Below are positions 32,911 to 44,200 of a stretch of DNA of 64,000 nucleotides, one piece after another. The stretch comes from Chitinophaga pinensis (GTDB lineage Bacteria; Bacteroidota; Bacteroidia; Chitinophagales; Chitinophagaceae): positions 20,676-84,675 of the forward strand of contig CALQSB010000008.1 in the NCBI GenBank assembly GCA_943333125.1, given 5' to 3'. The notes under the pieces are model-generated. The model saw nothing but the letters and a program-made list of their open reading frames with translations. It searched no databases and had not been told where the DNA came from. Numbering within the stretch: position 1 is the first letter of the stretch; each line of letters opens with the position of its first letter. The translations under genes were made by a program, and so were the position numbers.

Positions 32911-33026
32911 AAATCTCTTCAGTTAGTAGCGAAAATAAGAATAATTTGTCAGCCAGCATATTAAAAAGTACTTGAAGATTTTTTACATTAATTTTACAAT
33001 CATAAAACCCTTAAAAAAGTTCAACT

Positions 33027-34025
33027 ATGGAGAAAATTAATGCTGCAATTACTGCAGTCGGTGCCTATGTTCCTGAATTCAGATTAACTAATAAAATCCT
33101 TGAAACAATGATTGACACTACCGATGAGTGGATCAAGACACGAACAGGGATTGATGAAAGAAGGATTTTGAAAGGAGAAGGCCTTGGAAGCAGTGATATG
33201 GGATTTGAGGCTGTAAATGAATTGTTAAAAAAACGCGGCATTTCACCTGAAGAAATTGATTGTATTATTTGTGCCACAGTAACTCCAGATATGGTCTTTC
33301 CCGCTACCGCCAATATTATTGGTGATAAATCCGGACTTAAAAACGCTTTTGGTTTTGATGTAAGCGCAGCATGCTCTGGTTTTTTATACGCCCTAACCGT
33401 TGGGACATCCTTCATAGAATGCGGCAGATACAAAAAAGTAATTGTGGTGGGAGTTGATAAAATGAGTGCTATTGTTGATTATACAGACAGAACGACCTGT
33501 GTGATTTTTGGCGACGGAGCCGGAGCTGTTTTATTGGAACCTACACAGGAAAAGGTTGGAATTATGGATAGTTTATTAAAAAGTGATGGCAGTGGACGAC
33601 CATTTCTTCATATGAAAGCAGGCGGATCTTTGAAGCCGGCTTCAACTGAAACGGTTGCTGCAAAAGAACACTATATTTATCAGGAAGGGCAATCTGTTTT
33701 CAAATTTGCAGTAAAAGGTATGGCTGACGTAAGTTATGAACTGATGCAAAGAAATAATTTAACCGGTGATGATATATCTTGGCTGGTGCCTCATCAGGCC
33801 AACCTCCGAATTATTGATGCTACCGCTAATAGGATGAGTTTGCCAAAAGAAAAAGTGATGATAAACATCCATAAATATGGCAATACAACTGCTGCAACTA
33901 TTCCACTTTGTTTATGGGAATGGGAAAGCAAATTAAAAAAAGGCGATAATATCATCCTTGCTGCATTTGGAGGAGGATTTACCTGGGGCGCCACCCTGGT
34001 TAAATGGGCCTATGACACTAAGTAG
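33027..34025 (+). CDS. fabH: Beta-ketoacyl-ACP synthase III
   Basis: [53 protein letters not shown]. Confidence 0.96.
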   Translation: MEKINAAITAVGAYVPEFRLTNKILETMIDTTDEWIKTRTGIDERRILKGEGLGSSDMGFEAVNELLKKRGISPEEIDCIICATVTPDMVFPATANIIGDKSGLKNAFGFDVSAACSGFLYALTVGTSFIECGRYKKVIVVGVDKMSAIVDYTDRTTCVIFGDGAGAVLLEPTQEKVGIMDSLLKSDGSGRPFLHMKAGGSLKPASTETVAAKEHYIYQEGQSVFKFAVKGMADVSYELMQRNNLTGDDISWLVPHQANLRIIDATANRMSLPKEKVMINIHKYGNTTAATIPLCLWEWESKLKKGDNIILAAFGGGFTWGATLVKWAYDTK

Positions 34026-34085
34026 TTTTTTTGATTTGTTTTTTCAGGTATAACGCAAAAAGTTTTTCAAGTTATAATTAACGTT

Positions 34086-36041
34086 ATGAAGAGAATTTGT
34101 CTATTATTCTTATGCTTTTTTATTTTTTCACAGAGCTATAGTCAATTAAACAGATATCTTGTTAAATTTAAAGACAAAGCAACCAACCCTTATTCTTTAA
34201 ATAATCCTGCTCAATTTCTTTCACAAAGGGCGTTAGATAGAAGATCCCGATACAATATAAATATAGACAGCACCGATTTGCCCGTTACTCCAAGATATGT
34301 TGACAGTGTAAGATTAGCCGGAGATATACTGATATTAAATGTTTCGAAATGGCTTAACCAAGTTTCTGTTTTTACAACAGATGCCGTTGCTTTATCTAAA
34401 ATACAATCGATGCCCTTTGTGGAATCTGCAGTGCCTATTGCTTCAAGAAATACTGCTAGCGGTTTTAATAAAATTCTTAAAGACAGCTTAACCGACACAA
34501 ATCCCATTTTAAATACCGGAAGAATTACCGGAAATTATTTTGATTATGGATTATCTGATGGACAAATAAGATTACACCATGGACAATTTCTTCACAACCA
34601 TGGTTTCCGTGGAGAAGGCATGCAACTTGCCGTAATTGACGCCGGTTTTTATCATTATAATAACTTGCCAACATTTGACAGTGCCATAATTAACAATCGA
34701 ATCTTAGGCACCTGGGATTTTGTAGATCGTGAAGAAAGTGTTTCTGAAGATGACTCTCACGGTATGCATTGCCTGAGTACGATTGCCGCTGATTTACCCG
34801 GAGTATTTGTTGGCACAGCACCAAAAACTTCATTCTATTTATTCAGAACCGAAGATGTAAGCAGCGAATATCCAATTGAAGAACATAATTTATCCGCAGG
34901 TGCAGAGAAGGCAGATAGTTTAGGCGTGGACGTTTGTTCAATTTCTTTAGGCTATACTTTATTCAGCGATCCTTCATTTGATTATACTTACAACGACATG
35001 AATGGTCAAACCACGATGAGTGCAAAGGCTGTTACTCTTGCTGCAAAAAAAGGGTTGCTTATGCATATAGCTGCTGGCAATGAAGGAAACAGCTCCTGGC
35101 ACTATATAAGCACTCCTGCTGATGCCGACAGTTGCCTTTCAATTGCAGCCGTAGATACCCTTGGCGCCATTGCCAGTTTTAGCAGTTATGGTCCAAGCAG
35201 CGATGGAAGAACTAAGCCTAATTTGGCGGCTGTGGGAAGATCTGCAGTAGTAGCAAACAGCAACACAGGATTACCTACTTATGGCAGTGGCACTTCCTAT
35301 GCCTGTCCAAATATGGCAGGTATTTCAACTTGTTTATGGCAAGCATTTCCTGAAGCTTCTAATATGCAAATTATAGATGTACTTGAAAAAAGCGGATCTG
35401 TTTACAACAACCCCAACAATCGAATTGGATATGGTATTCCCAATGCAATGAATGCCTTTGTACGATTACAAAAATATTTTTCAGTTAATCACAGCACTTT
35501 TAATGACTGCAAAGCAACCCTCGATTTGTCTATTAAAACAGACAGCACAATGACTATAGAAATCGAAAGGAAACTACCTGGAGAAACCAATTATTCATTA
35601 ATTAATTCCATTCATAATTATGAGCCTTATGGACAACATTTTTTTACCTATGTTGACGACCTAACGGGAACGAACTACAGCACTATTTCCTACAGATATA
35701 AAATGATTATCGACAGCGACACCAGCTTTTTCATAGACAGCGTCATTTTGAATTGCAATGTCAATTGCACGGTTATAGTGCCCACTACAAACAGCCTTTT
35801 GATTACCCCAAACCCTGTTATTGATTTCCTTAACATTAAAATGGACAGAATCACCAACGTAAAAGTGGATATTGTAATTCACAATGCTGCCGGCCAAAAA
35901 GTATATACCACTTCATTTCCACAGACTATCGGAAGCAGCAATACATTAATCTGTTTTTCTAGATTCAGCAGCGGAACTTATTTTGTAACGGTATTTCTTG
36001 ACGACAAAAAAGAAAGGACTCAGAAAATAATTAAGCAGTAA
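34086..36041 (+). CDS. S8 family (subtilisin-like) peptidase with T9SS type-A sorting domain
   Basis: Triad contexts AVIDAGFY, DDSHGMHCLST, GSGTSYACPNMAG; C-terminal LLITPNPVIDFLNIK...FSSGTYFVTVFLDDKKERTQKIIKQ. Confidence 0.92.
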   Translation: MKRICLLFLCFFIFSQSYSQLNRYLVKFKDKATNPYSLNNPAQFLSQRALDRRSRYNINIDSTDLPVTPRYVDSVRLAGDILILNVSKWLNQVSVFTTDAVALSKIQSMPFVESAVPIASRNTASGFNKILKDSLTDTNPILNTGRITGNYFDYGLSDGQIRLHHGQFLHNHGFRGEGMQLAVIDAGFYHYNNLPTFDSAIINNRILGTWDFVDREESVSEDDSHGMHCLSTIAADLPGVFVGTAPKTSFYLFRTEDVSSEYPIEEHNLSAGAEKADSLGVDVCSISLGYTLFSDPSFDYTYNDMNGQTTMSAKAVTLAAKKGLLMHIAAGNEGNSSWHYISTPADADSCLSIAAVDTLGAIASFSSYGPSSDGRTKPNLAAVGRSAVVANSNTGLPTYGSGTSYACPNMAGISTCLWQAFPEASNMQIIDVLEKSGSVYNNPNNRIGYGIPNAMNAFVRLQKYFSVNHSTFNDCKATLDLSIKTDSTMTIEIERKLPGETNYSLINSIHNYEPYGQHFFTYVDDLTGTNYSTISYRYKMIIDSDTSFFIDSVILNCNVNCTVIVPTTNSLLITPNPVIDFLNIKMDRITNVKVDIVIHNAAGQKVYTTSFPQTIGSSNTLICFSRFSSGTYFVTVFLDDKKERTQKIIKQ

Positions 36042-37205
36042 CTAATTTTTAAAGAACGCTACAAAAAGGGTATCTGATTTCTTTTCATACCCTTTTAAAT
36101 ACTTCATCTCCAGTAACTGACAAGCAAAATTATTCTGAATAAAATCAACCATGTCTTCATTTTCAGATTTAAATACTGAGCAGGTAATATAAATAAACCA
36201 ACTATCCTTTGCGAGATGAGGAATGGTGTTGATGAGAATGTTTTTTTGCTGCTCTGCGAATAAAGCCAGTTGCTCGTTCTCAAAACTAAAATATTGTTCA
36301 GGGGTTCTGCTCCAGGTTCCACTTCCGCTGCATGGGGCATCACAAACTATAATTGAAAATTTATCATCCAACAACAAGCCCGACTTCTTTGATAAATCCT
36401 GCACAAATTTCTTTTGGATATTTATTCCGGCATCTTTAAATCTCAATTGCAAATTAGTTAAAATATTTTCCCGGATATCGCTTACCGTTATTTTTATTTT
36501 ACCCTGACATAAATCAAACAACAATATCGACTTCCCTCCACTTGCTGCACAACAATCCCATAATGTTTCTAATTTGTCAGCATCTCTTTCTTTTTTGAAA
36601 AAATCAAAAACTCTTTGAGAGTTCATATCCTGTATAACAACATCCTTGTTGATTTTCAGACAATTTTCTACCGACGTGCCATTATCCAATTGAAGGGTAT
36701 CCTCTTCTATCATTGTAAAATCTATATTGGATTTTTTCAGCGACTCCAAAACATTCGCCTTTCTTTTAGGCCTTATCCGCAAAAAAAGATCAGGTTGAAT
36801 AAAAAAAGAAAGGGCATACCTCTTTTTATCAATCATTTCAGAGAGTTCATGATCAAATTTAAACAGCTGACCTAAACTGATATTCAGATATTCCAGTTTA
36901 TCGGTAACGTTAAAGGCAATGAATTCGTTCAATTCGGGAGCAACTGCTTTCAAAAGCTCATTATCTTCCGATTCGCAAAGGAATGTTGCTTTTGTAATTT
37001 TGTCTTCAAATGAATCAGTTTCTGTAAAAAGGTTTGCGCATCGGTAATAATGATAACAGATTGCCGAAACTGATTTCCGGTCCCTTGATCCATATTTTTT
37101 ATCTGTTTGAAAAAAAAGTTTCAGGTGATGCGTCAAAGGAGTTCCACCTTTATAAGAATCAATAATGGTTTTAGCTGAAGTTATATAAGAATGAAATCTG
37201 CTCAT
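36042..37205 (-). CDS. RsmB/NOP family class I SAM-dependent RNA methyltransferase
   Basis: DCCAASGGKSILL, VCDAPCSGSGTWSRTPE, ITCSVFKSENEDMVD. Confidence 0.9.
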   Translation of the reverse strand: MSRFHSYITSAKTIIDSYKGGTPLTHHLKLFFQTDKKYGSRDRKSVSAICYHYYRCANLFTETDSFEDKITKATFLCESEDNELLKAVAPELNEFIAFNVTDKLEYLNISLGQLFKFDHELSEMIDKKRYALSFFIQPDLFLRIRPKRKANVLESLKKSNIDFTMIEEDTLQLDNGTSVENCLKINKDVVIQDMNSQRVFDFFKKERDADKLETLWDCCAASGGKSILLFDLCQGKIKITVSDIRENILTNLQLRFKDAGINIQKKFVQDLSKKSGLLLDDKFSIIVCDAPCSGSGTWSRTPEQYFSFENEQLALFAEQQKNILINTIPHLAKDSWFIYITCSVFKSENEDMVDFIQNNFACQLLEMKYLKGYEKKSDTLFVAFFKN

Positions 37206-37231
37206 AAAAAAAATCCCGCAAATAAGCGGGA
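37204..37231 (-). terminator. Rho-independent terminator downstream of odhB
   Basis: Minus strand TCCCGC-TTATT-TGCGGGA followed by TTTTTTT; overlaps the rsmB-like start region. Confidence 0.7.
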
Positions 37232-37250
37232 CGATACATTTAAAAATGAA

Positions 37251-38450
37251 TTATAATTCAAGAAGTGCTTCGATGGGATCTTTACCAAACAACATCAAAG
37301 AAGGATTTTCAAGTAATTGTTTAACGGTCACTAAAAACCCAACCGACTCTCTTCCATCGATAACACGATGGTCGTAACTCAGTGCCAAATACATCATAGG
37401 CTTAATAACAACCTGGCCGTTCACTGCCATTGGCCTTTCAACTATATTATGCATCCCTAAAATAGCGCTGTGCGGAACATTGATTATTGGCGTACTCATC
37501 ATTGATCCAAAAATTCCTCCATTAGTAATAGTAAAAGTGCCTCCACTCATTTCTTCAACAGTTAGTTTGTTGTTTTTTGCTTTGGTTGCCAGATCAACAA
37601 CCGCCATTTCGATTTCAGCCATACTTAAGCTTTCGGCATTTCTAATTACAGGAACCACCAAACCTTTTGGTGCACTAACGGCAATCGACACATCACAATA
37701 ATCATGAAATAGAATACTGTCGCCATCTATATATGCATTTACTGCAGGAAATTTTTGCAATGCATAACAACATGCTTTTGTAAAAAAGCTCATGAAACCT
37801 AAATTAACGCCATGTTGTTCTTTAAATTTATCTTTTTGTTTCTTTCTGATTTCCATTATCGGCCCCATATCCACTTCATTAAAAGTAGTGAGCATTGCTG
37901 TGGTATTTTTTGCTTCCACCAATCTTCTGCTGATGGTTTTTCGCAAATTGCTCATTTTTTCGGGGCGTTCATTTCTTGAAAACAATGTTGCGCCGGGCAT
38001 GCGTCCGGGATGTGTCAGTGCTTCAAGAACATCCTGTTTGATTATTTTTCCATTAGATCCTGTTGGAGTAATTTTTTTACTGTCTATTTTTTTATCCGCA
38101 ATGATTGCTGCAGCTACAGGTGTTGCTTTCAAATCAACAGCTTCTTTTACTAAAGTCGGAACAACTTCTGCTGCCTTTGTTTCTTTAATAACAGGCGCAT
38201 CTGCAGGCCTTACAGCAGTATTGTCTATCGAGCAAACCAAATCTCCGATAGCCAAAGTATCGCCTTCCTTTGCTATTTGCTTTATGGTTCCGGCCTGTTC
38301 TGCATTAATTTCAAAAGTAGCTTTTTCACTTTCGAGCTCCGCTATCACTTCGTCTCTGTCGGCCCAAGCACCATCTGCTTTCAGCCATTTAACAAGTGTT
38401 ACTTCACTAATGCTTTCGCCAACTGTAGGAACTTTGATTTCGATTGCCAT
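37251..38450 (-). CDS. odhB: 2-oxoglutarate dehydrogenase E2 (dihydrolipoyllysine succinyltransferase)
   Basis: Lipoyl domain [23 protein letters not shown]...ESEKATFE; catalytic domain [18 protein letters not shown]. Confidence 0.93.
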   Translation of the reverse strand: MAIEIKVPTVGESISEVTLVKWLKADGAWADRDEVIAELESEKATFEINAEQAGTIKQIAKEGDTLAIGDLVCSIDNTAVRPADAPVIKETKAAEVVPTLVKEAVDLKATPVAAAIIADKKIDSKKITPTGSNGKIIKQDVLEALTHPGRMPGATLFSRNERPEKMSNLRKTISRRLVEAKNTTAMLTTFNEVDMGPIMEIRKKQKDKFKEQHGVNLGFMSFFTKACCYALQKFPAVNAYIDGDSILFHDYCDVSIAVSAPKGLVVPVIRNAESLSMAEIEMAVVDLATKAKNNKLTVEEMSGGTFTITNGGIFGSMMSTPIINVPHSAILGMHNIVERPMAVNGQVVIKPMMYLALSYDHRVIDGRESVGFLVTVKQLLENPSLMLFGKDPIEALLEL

Positions 38451-38535
38451 TTATACTTTTTTATATTGGCGAATTTCGGTTAAAAACAGGATTTTAAAAA
38501 AGTTTTATTCAGATATTAAAAATCTGACAGGATAA

Positions 38536-38562
38536 AATAAAAAACCCCAGTACAAACCGGGG
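38536..38562 (-). terminator. Rho-independent terminator for rpoD
   Basis: Minus strand CCCCGGTTTGTACTGGGG followed by TTTTTTATTTT. Confidence 0.75.
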
Positions 38563-38588
38563 CCATTTTGAGTTAACAATTTATAATT

Positions 38589-39464
38589 TTAAGCGCCTAA
38601 GAATCCTCTTAATAAATGACTTTGAGACGCTTCTCTTAATTTGCTTAATGCTTTGTCTTTTATTTGTCTTACTCTTTCTCTGGTAAGATTGTAACGCTCT
38701 CCTATATCTTCTAAGCTCAATGGATGGTCGATGCCAATTCCAAAGAAATATACAATTACTTCCTTTTGTCTTGGAGTTAATGTAGCTAGCGTTCTTTGTA
38801 ATTCTGTATTGAATGACACGGTGATCAGTAAATTATCATCTACGCCTCCGGCATTTTTATTTTCCATCAGGTCGATTAATGAGCCATCCTCGCCATCAAC
38901 CAGGGGCTGATCCATGCTGATGTGCTTAGCTCCAACACTCATTGTTGCTGCTACTTCTTCTGCATCCACTTCTAGTACAGTAGCGATTTCTTCCGGAGAA
39001 GGCTCTCTTTCAAATTCCTGTTCTAACTGACTGTATGCTTTACTTATTTTGCTGGAGAGGCCCACTTTATTTAGCGGCAATCTGACAATTCTAGACTGTT
39101 CGGCCAATGCTTGTAAAATTGATTGACGAATCCACCAAACTCCGTAAGAAATAAATTTAAACCCTCTGGTTTCGTCGAATTTCTGAGCGGCCTTAATTAA
39201 ACCAAGATTTCCTTCATTGATAAGATCAGAAAGGGTAAGTCCTTGATTTTGATATTGTTTCGCAACCGAAACTACAAATCTCAAATTAGCTTTGGTTAAC
39301 CGATCAAGAGCGCGTTGATCTCCTTTTTTAATCAGAATAGCTAATCTCACTTCTTCTTCAGGACCGATTAATTCAACTTTTCCTATTTCCTGTAAATATT
39401 TTTCCAGGCTCTCGCTTTCACGATTGGTAATTGATTTTGAGATTTTAAGCTGACGCATGCTCAT
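38589..39464 (-). CDS. rpoD: Primary sigma factor RpoD/SigA (short Bacteroidota form)
   Basis: [37 protein letters not shown], region 4 [24 protein letters not shown]; no region 1.1. Confidence 0.95.
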   Translation of the reverse strand: MSMRQLKISKSITNRESESLEKYLQEIGKVELIGPEEEVRLAILIKKGDQRALDRLTKANLRFVVSVAKQYQNQGLTLSDLINEGNLGLIKAAQKFDETRGFKFISYGVWWIRQSILQALAEQSRIVRLPLNKVGLSSKISKAYSQLEQEFEREPSPEEIATVLEVDAEEVAATMSVGAKHISMDQPLVDGEDGSLIDLMENKNAGGVDDNLLITVSFNTELQRTLATLTPRQKEVIVYFFGIGIDHPLSLEDIGERYNLTRERVRQIKDKALSKLREASQSHLLRGFLGA

Positions 39465-39702
39465 AATGGATGGGTTTTTAAGGTTATTTTAATCTATTCT
39501 GATTATTATAAAATGTATAACGTAATTAAGACCCAATATTGTATGAAATACGAGATTTTTTTTTATACACCCTATAAATAAAAGTTTTTCAATGAGAATT
39601 CAAACAAAAAATGTAGATTGGCCAAAAAAAGCGGATGATTTATTTCATTGCGTCGATAATTTTTCTATTATTGCAAACTACAAGGAATCAACCAAGTTAT
39701 AA

Positions 39703-40083
39703 ATGAGCAAAAAAGTACTTTTCACGCTGGAATATCCGGTAAGATGCTCTCCGAGCATACTCTATGATTTTTTAATCAGTCCTGCTGCAATGCAAGAATG
39801 GTTTGCCGACAAAGTCGATGAAAAAGAAGGTGTTTACAGTTTCTCCTGGAATGATACTGAAGAAAAAGCCGTCTTGCTCGACAAAGAGCTTGATAAATTC
39901 GTTCGTTTCAGATGGAATTACATGACAAAAGATGAATATTTTGAGTTTGCCATTGAAAGATCAGAGGTAACCAATCAAACTATTTTAATCATTAAGGATT
40001 TTGCCGAAAAAAAAGATATAAAAGACCAAAGTCAGCTTTGGGAATATCAGGTTAAAGACCTTTTTCACCGCTTAGGGAGTTAA
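39703..40083 (+). CDS. START-like (SRPBCC) domain protein
   Basis: MSKKVLFTLEYPVRCSPSILYDFLISPAAMQEWFADKVDEKEGVYSFSWNDTEE, typical Bacteroidota START-like protein. Confidence 0.8.
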   Translation: MSKKVLFTLEYPVRCSPSILYDFLISPAAMQEWFADKVDEKEGVYSFSWNDTEEKAVLLDKELDKFVRFRWNYMTKDEYFEFAIERSEVTNQTILIIKDFAEKKDIKDQSQLWEYQVKDLFHRLGS

Positions 40084-40312
40084 TTGCTTTTACATTGATT
40101 TTATCTTCAGACAATTCTCAAAAGGGATGGTCTCATTCAGCTTTTCATTTTCTATCAGATCTGAGTCGATTTGTTTTAATCCATCACATTAATTAGTGGC
40201 GAAAAAATGATATGCCCTTAAAATTCCCGTCCATTCTGTCTGAATTGATGGAACCATAAAAGAAAGGACTAAATTTGTTGTGTTTAAAAAGAGAACCATC
40301 AATGCAGCTGCA

Positions 40313-40320
40313 TAAATTTG
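40313..40320 (+). promoter_or_regulatory. Putative -7 box (TAAATTTG) upstream of the LptF/G-like gene
   Basis: Perfect TAnnTTTG 18 nt before the ATG at 40339; a second TAAATTTG lies at 40270-40277. Confidence 0.4.
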
Positions 40321-40338
40321 TGTTAGTGATAAAATAAC

Positions 40339-41766
40339 ATGATAAAGAAACTAGATAAACTTATATTAAAATCCTTCATCGGTCCATTCATCATTACTTT
40401 TTTCGTAGCATTTTTTGTGTTGATGATGCAAAGTTTATGGAAGTACATTGACGACCTTGTTGGTAAAGGTCTTGATTTTGTGACCATTTGTAAATTTCTT
40501 TGGTATGCCAGTGCCTCATTGCTGATGCTTGCTATGCCAATTGCCATTTTGATTTCTTCAATAATGACTTTTGGAAATCTGGGTGAAAGTTTTGAACTGG
40601 TTGCCATTAAAGCCTCCGGCATTTCATTGATCAGATTTATGCGTCCATTAATTTGGGTTACTATCTTTTTATGTGGGGTCACTTTTACTTTTTGCAATTA
40701 TATTATCCCTTACGCAAATCTCGAGTTCGTTACTTTATACAGCGATATTTATGTCAAGAAGCCCGCCTTCGACTTAAAAGAAGGCGTTTTCTTCACCCAT
40801 ATTCCCAATTATGCTATTAAAGTGGGCAAGAAAGATGGTGATGGCAAAACGATTCACAACATTATAATTTTCGAACAAAATAATTCTATACAGGACAACT
40901 GTATTGTTGCAGAAAAAGGAGTTATGAATATTTCTGCAGATGAGAAATATCTTGAATTCAATTTAGAAAATGGATATCGATATCAGGAAAAAGGAAATAT
41001 CACCGACAGTAATACTGAATTCACCAGACTCAGTTTTAGAAATTTCAAAAAACTTTTTGATTTAAGTGTACTTCAGAAACAACAAACAAATGACAGTGTT
41101 TTCAGTAAAAACTTTAAAATGCTCAGCGCTAGGCAGCTTAGCAACAACATAGATTCTTTAACAAGAGAACAAGTCCTGCTTAATCAATCTATAACAAGGC
41201 AAATGAGTATGGAGTTGCCATATTCAACAATGAAGGATAGTGCTTGGAGACAAGTAAAAAAAACATCAACAGCGGCTGATTATAAAAAAATATTCCCGGA
41301 TTCATTATCAAAAAAAATCAATGAATATGCTATTAATAAAATAGCAGTCATTAAATCTAATTTGCTACAGAGTCAATCAGATAAAGAAATGAAAGCAAAA
41401 GATATCCGATTGCATGAAATAGAATGGCATAGAAAATATTCCATTTCACTGGCATGTCTGATTCTTTTCTTTATTGGCGGTCCATTAGGAGCGATTATCA
41501 GAAAAGGCGGAATGGGAATGCCGCTGATTATTGCGATTATTTTCTTTCTGATTTTCCATTTGCTTAACATGTTTGGAGAGAAATTTACAAGTCAGCAATT
41601 ACTTACTCCCGCTATTGGAATGTGGCTTGCAGTAATATGCCTGACACCTGTTGGCATTTTTTTTACTTATAAGGCAACTCATGATTCTAATTTATTCAAT
41701 AAAGAATACTACCTTAAATTTTTTAACCGAATAAAGGCAATAGTTATAACTCCTTTTCTAAAATAG
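40339..41766 (+). CDS. LptF/LptG family permease (YjgP/YjgQ)
   Basis: Topology and segments MIKKLDKLILKSFIGPFIITFFVAFFVLMMQSLWKYIDDLVGKGL, YNxIIPYANLEF, FFIGGPLGAIIRKGGMGMPLII. Confidence 0.92.
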   Translation: MIKKLDKLILKSFIGPFIITFFVAFFVLMMQSLWKYIDDLVGKGLDFVTICKFLWYASASLLMLAMPIAILISSIMTFGNLGESFELVAIKASGISLIRFMRPLIWVTIFLCGVTFTFCNYIIPYANLEFVTLYSDIYVKKPAFDLKEGVFFTHIPNYAIKVGKKDGDGKTIHNIIIFEQNNSIQDNCIVAEKGVMNISADEKYLEFNLENGYRYQEKGNITDSNTEFTRLSFRNFKKLFDLSVLQKQQTNDSVFSKNFKMLSARQLSNNIDSLTREQVLLNQSITRQMSMELPYSTMKDSAWRQVKKTSTAADYKKIFPDSLSKKINEYAINKIAVIKSNLLQSQSDKEMKAKDIRLHEIEWHRKYSISLACLILFFIGGPLGAIIRKGGMGMPLIIAIIFFLIFHLLNMFGEKFTSQQLLTPAIGMWLAVICLTPVGIFFTYKATHDSNLFNKEYYLKFFNRIKAIVITPFLK

Positions 41767-41772
41767 TTTTTT

Positions 41773-42534
41773 ATGACTGAGAAAAAAAACAACAGAAGAA
41801 CTTTCCTGAAAAATTCAGCAACAGGAACAGCAATGATTGCATTGGGAGTTCAGGGTATGGCTTTTTTGCTTGAATCCTTTACGCCTTCTGTTAAAATAAA
41901 AAACAATTCATTTAATACAGGCTTTGATCAACAACCACTACCCTACGCATACGATGGCCTGGAAAACGTGATTGATGCAGCAACAATGGAAATACATTAT
42001 TCAAAACATGCTGCTACTTATTCAAAAAATCTAAAAGATGCAGCAATTGCAGAAAAAATTGATAGTAACAGTACTCTTGAAAAACTACTTCCTGAAATCT
42101 CAAAATACTCAATAAAGTTGCGCAATAATGGAGGCGGTCATTACAATCATGAAATGTTCTGGCTTTGCATGCGACCAAAAACCACTGATAATAAACCTGA
42201 AGGAGCTCTGATGAAGTTAATAGAAAAAGATTTTGGAAGTTTTGCAGATTTCAAAAAGCAGTTTGCCGACACAGGGAAAAATCGTTTTGGAAGTGGATGG
42301 GCATGGTTATGTAAAGATCAATCAGGTTCATTAAAAATAGGATCTACTGCAAATCAAGACAATCCGTTGATGGATATTTCTTCCGTTGAAATAAAAGGCT
42401 TTCCTATATTATGCCTTGATGTGTGGGAGCATGCATACTATCTGAAATATCAGAATAAAAGAGCCGACTACATTGAAAACTGGTGGAATGTAGTGAACTG
42501 GGATTATGTTCAGAAAAGATTTGATGCTATTTAA
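41773..42534 (+). CDS. Fe/Mn superoxide dismutase with Tat-like signal
   Basis: LPYAYDGLENVIDAATMEIHYSKHAATY, NNGGGHYNHEMFW, CLDVWEHAYYLKYQNKRADYIENWWNVVNW; N-terminal NRRTFLK motif followed by a hydrophobic stretch. Confidence 0.93.
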   Translation: MTEKKNNRRTFLKNSATGTAMIALGVQGMAFLLESFTPSVKIKNNSFNTGFDQQPLPYAYDGLENVIDAATMEIHYSKHAATYSKNLKDAAIAEKIDSNSTLEKLLPEISKYSIKLRNNGGGHYNHEMFWLCMRPKTTDNKPEGALMKLIEKDFGSFADFKKQFADTGKNRFGSGWAWLCKDQSGSLKIGSTANQDNPLMDISSVEIKGFPILCLDVWEHAYYLKYQNKRADYIENWWNVVNWDYVQKRFDAI

Positions 42535-42721
42535 ATTGAGCTTCCTTAAATAGACTCAGCCTCTGCAATAAATCCTGAGACACAAATCTCATAGTTGTTA
42601 CAAAGGCTGATAAATTGGCAAGCAATTCTTGCGCAAATGTAAAGTCGTTTTGTTATCTGCCCAAGAATAAGTCTTAATTACTTTTCCACAATTTAATTCT
42701 TTTTCTACCTTCCATTTAATT

Positions 42722-42742
42722 CACAAATACTATACATTTGTG
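42722..42742. promoter_or_regulatory. Palindrome cacaaat-7-atttgtg overlapping a TACATTTG -7-like box (42733-42740)
   Basis: Direct reading upstream of the dipeptidase gene. Confidence 0.4.
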
Positions 42743-42774
42743 CTCTTCTATTTTTTATTCTCAAAAAAAACTAT

Positions 42775-44139
42775 ATGCAAGCTTGGAAAGATTATCAGGA
42801 AAAAAACAAAGACAGATTCTTAAATGAATTATTTGAATTATTACGCATTCCCAGTGTTAGTGCGAAGACAGAGCATAAAGCAGATATGGTAAAATGTGCT
42901 GAAGCCATCAAACAGCGATTATTGGAAGCGGGTGCAGATAAAGTTGAAATCCATCCTACTGCAGGTCATCCGATAGTTTTTGGAGAAAAAATATTTGATT
43001 CGTCCAAACCAACGGTACTGGTTTATGGACATTATGATGTACAACCTGCAGAGCCATTGGAATTATGGAAGCATGATCCTTTTGATCCCACCATCGTTGA
43101 TGGAAAAATTTTTGCAAGAGGAAGTTGTGATGATAAAGGACAGGTTTACATGCATATAAAAGCGTTTGAAACTATGGTACAAACCCATTCTCTCGCCTGC
43201 AATGTTAAATTCTGTATCGAAGGAGAGGAAGAAGTTGGTTCGCCTAATCTAGGTAAGTTTGTTGCTGAGCATAAAGAATTATTGAAAGCAGATTGCGTGT
43301 TGATAAGTGATAGTGCGATGATCAGTTTGGAAACTCCAAGTATCGATGTAGGTGTAAGAGGATTAAGTTATATTGAAGTAGAACTAACCGGACCCAATAG
43401 AGATTTGCATAGTGGTGTTTATGGAGGAGCCGTTGCCAATCCAATAACTATTCTTGCAAAGATGATTGCTTCATTGCACGACGAAAACAATCATGTGACA
43501 ATCCCTGGATTTTATGATGATGTATTGGAATCTACTCCTGAGGAAAGAGTGTTAATGGCAAAAGCACCCTTTAATGAAAAAGAATATGCAGCTGACTTAG
43601 GCGTAAAAGAATTGTGGGGCGAAAAAGGCTTTACTACCAACGAAAGAACAGGAATCAGGCCAACAATAGAATTAAATGGAATATGGGGTGGATACACTGG
43701 CGAAGGTGCAAAAACAGTTTTGCCTTCCAAAGCCCATGCAAAAATATCAGCACGATTGGTCCCTAATCAGATTTCACAAAAGATGACTGACTTATTAATC
43801 AATCATCTGACTAAAATCGCACCTCCTTACGTTACAGTTAAAGCACAGCTTCATCATGGTGGAGAACCTTATCTTACCCCGATTGACAGCAAGCCTTATA
43901 AAGCAGCTGCCAAAGCAATGGAAGCTACTTTCGGAAAAGCACCTATCCCTGTACGTGGTGGCGGAAGCATTCCTATCTGTTCTTTGTTTGAAAAGGAATT
44001 AGGATTAAAAGTAGTATTTATGGGATTTGGCCTGGACAGCGATAATTTGCACAGCCCGAATGAAAAATACGATGTGGCCAATTATTATAAAGGCATAGAA
44101 ACTATTCCATATTTCCATAAGTTTTTTGCAGAGATGTAA
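42775..44139 (+). CDS. M20 family dipeptidase
   Basis: VLVYGHYDVQPAEPLELWKHDPFDP, GRGSCDDKGQ-type motif (ARGSCDDKGQVYMH), EGEEEVGSPNL, NLHSPNEKYDV. Confidence 0.94.
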   Translation: MQAWKDYQEKNKDRFLNELFELLRIPSVSAKTEHKADMVKCAEAIKQRLLEAGADKVEIHPTAGHPIVFGEKIFDSSKPTVLVYGHYDVQPAEPLELWKHDPFDPTIVDGKIFARGSCDDKGQVYMHIKAFETMVQTHSLACNVKFCIEGEEEVGSPNLGKFVAEHKELLKADCVLISDSAMISLETPSIDVGVRGLSYIEVELTGPNRDLHSGVYGGAVANPITILAKMIASLHDENNHVTIPGFYDDVLESTPEERVLMAKAPFNEKEYAADLGVKELWGEKGFTTNERTGIRPTIELNGIWGGYTGEGAKTVLPSKAHAKISARLVPNQISQKMTDLLINHLTKIAPPYVTVKAQLHHGGEPYLTPIDSKPYKAAAKAMEATFGKAPIPVRGGGSIPICSLFEKELGLKVVFMGFGLDSDNLHSPNEKYDVANYYKGIETIPYFHKFFAEM

Positions 44140-44167
44140 AAAGATCTTTTAACTAAAGCTAATCTTC

Positions 44168-44200
44168 AAAAGCAGAATCAAACAATGATTCTGCTTTTTT
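44168..44200 (+). terminator. Rho-independent terminator of the dipeptidase gene
   Basis: AAAGCAGAATCA-AACA-TGATTCTGCTTTTTT, hairpin plus T-run. Confidence 0.8.

Noticed and set aside
37480-38535. Long plus-strand ORFs antisense to odhB (e.g. 247 aa at 37792-38535)
   Set aside because: Antisense to a well-identified gene; low-complexity composition and no recognisable domain.
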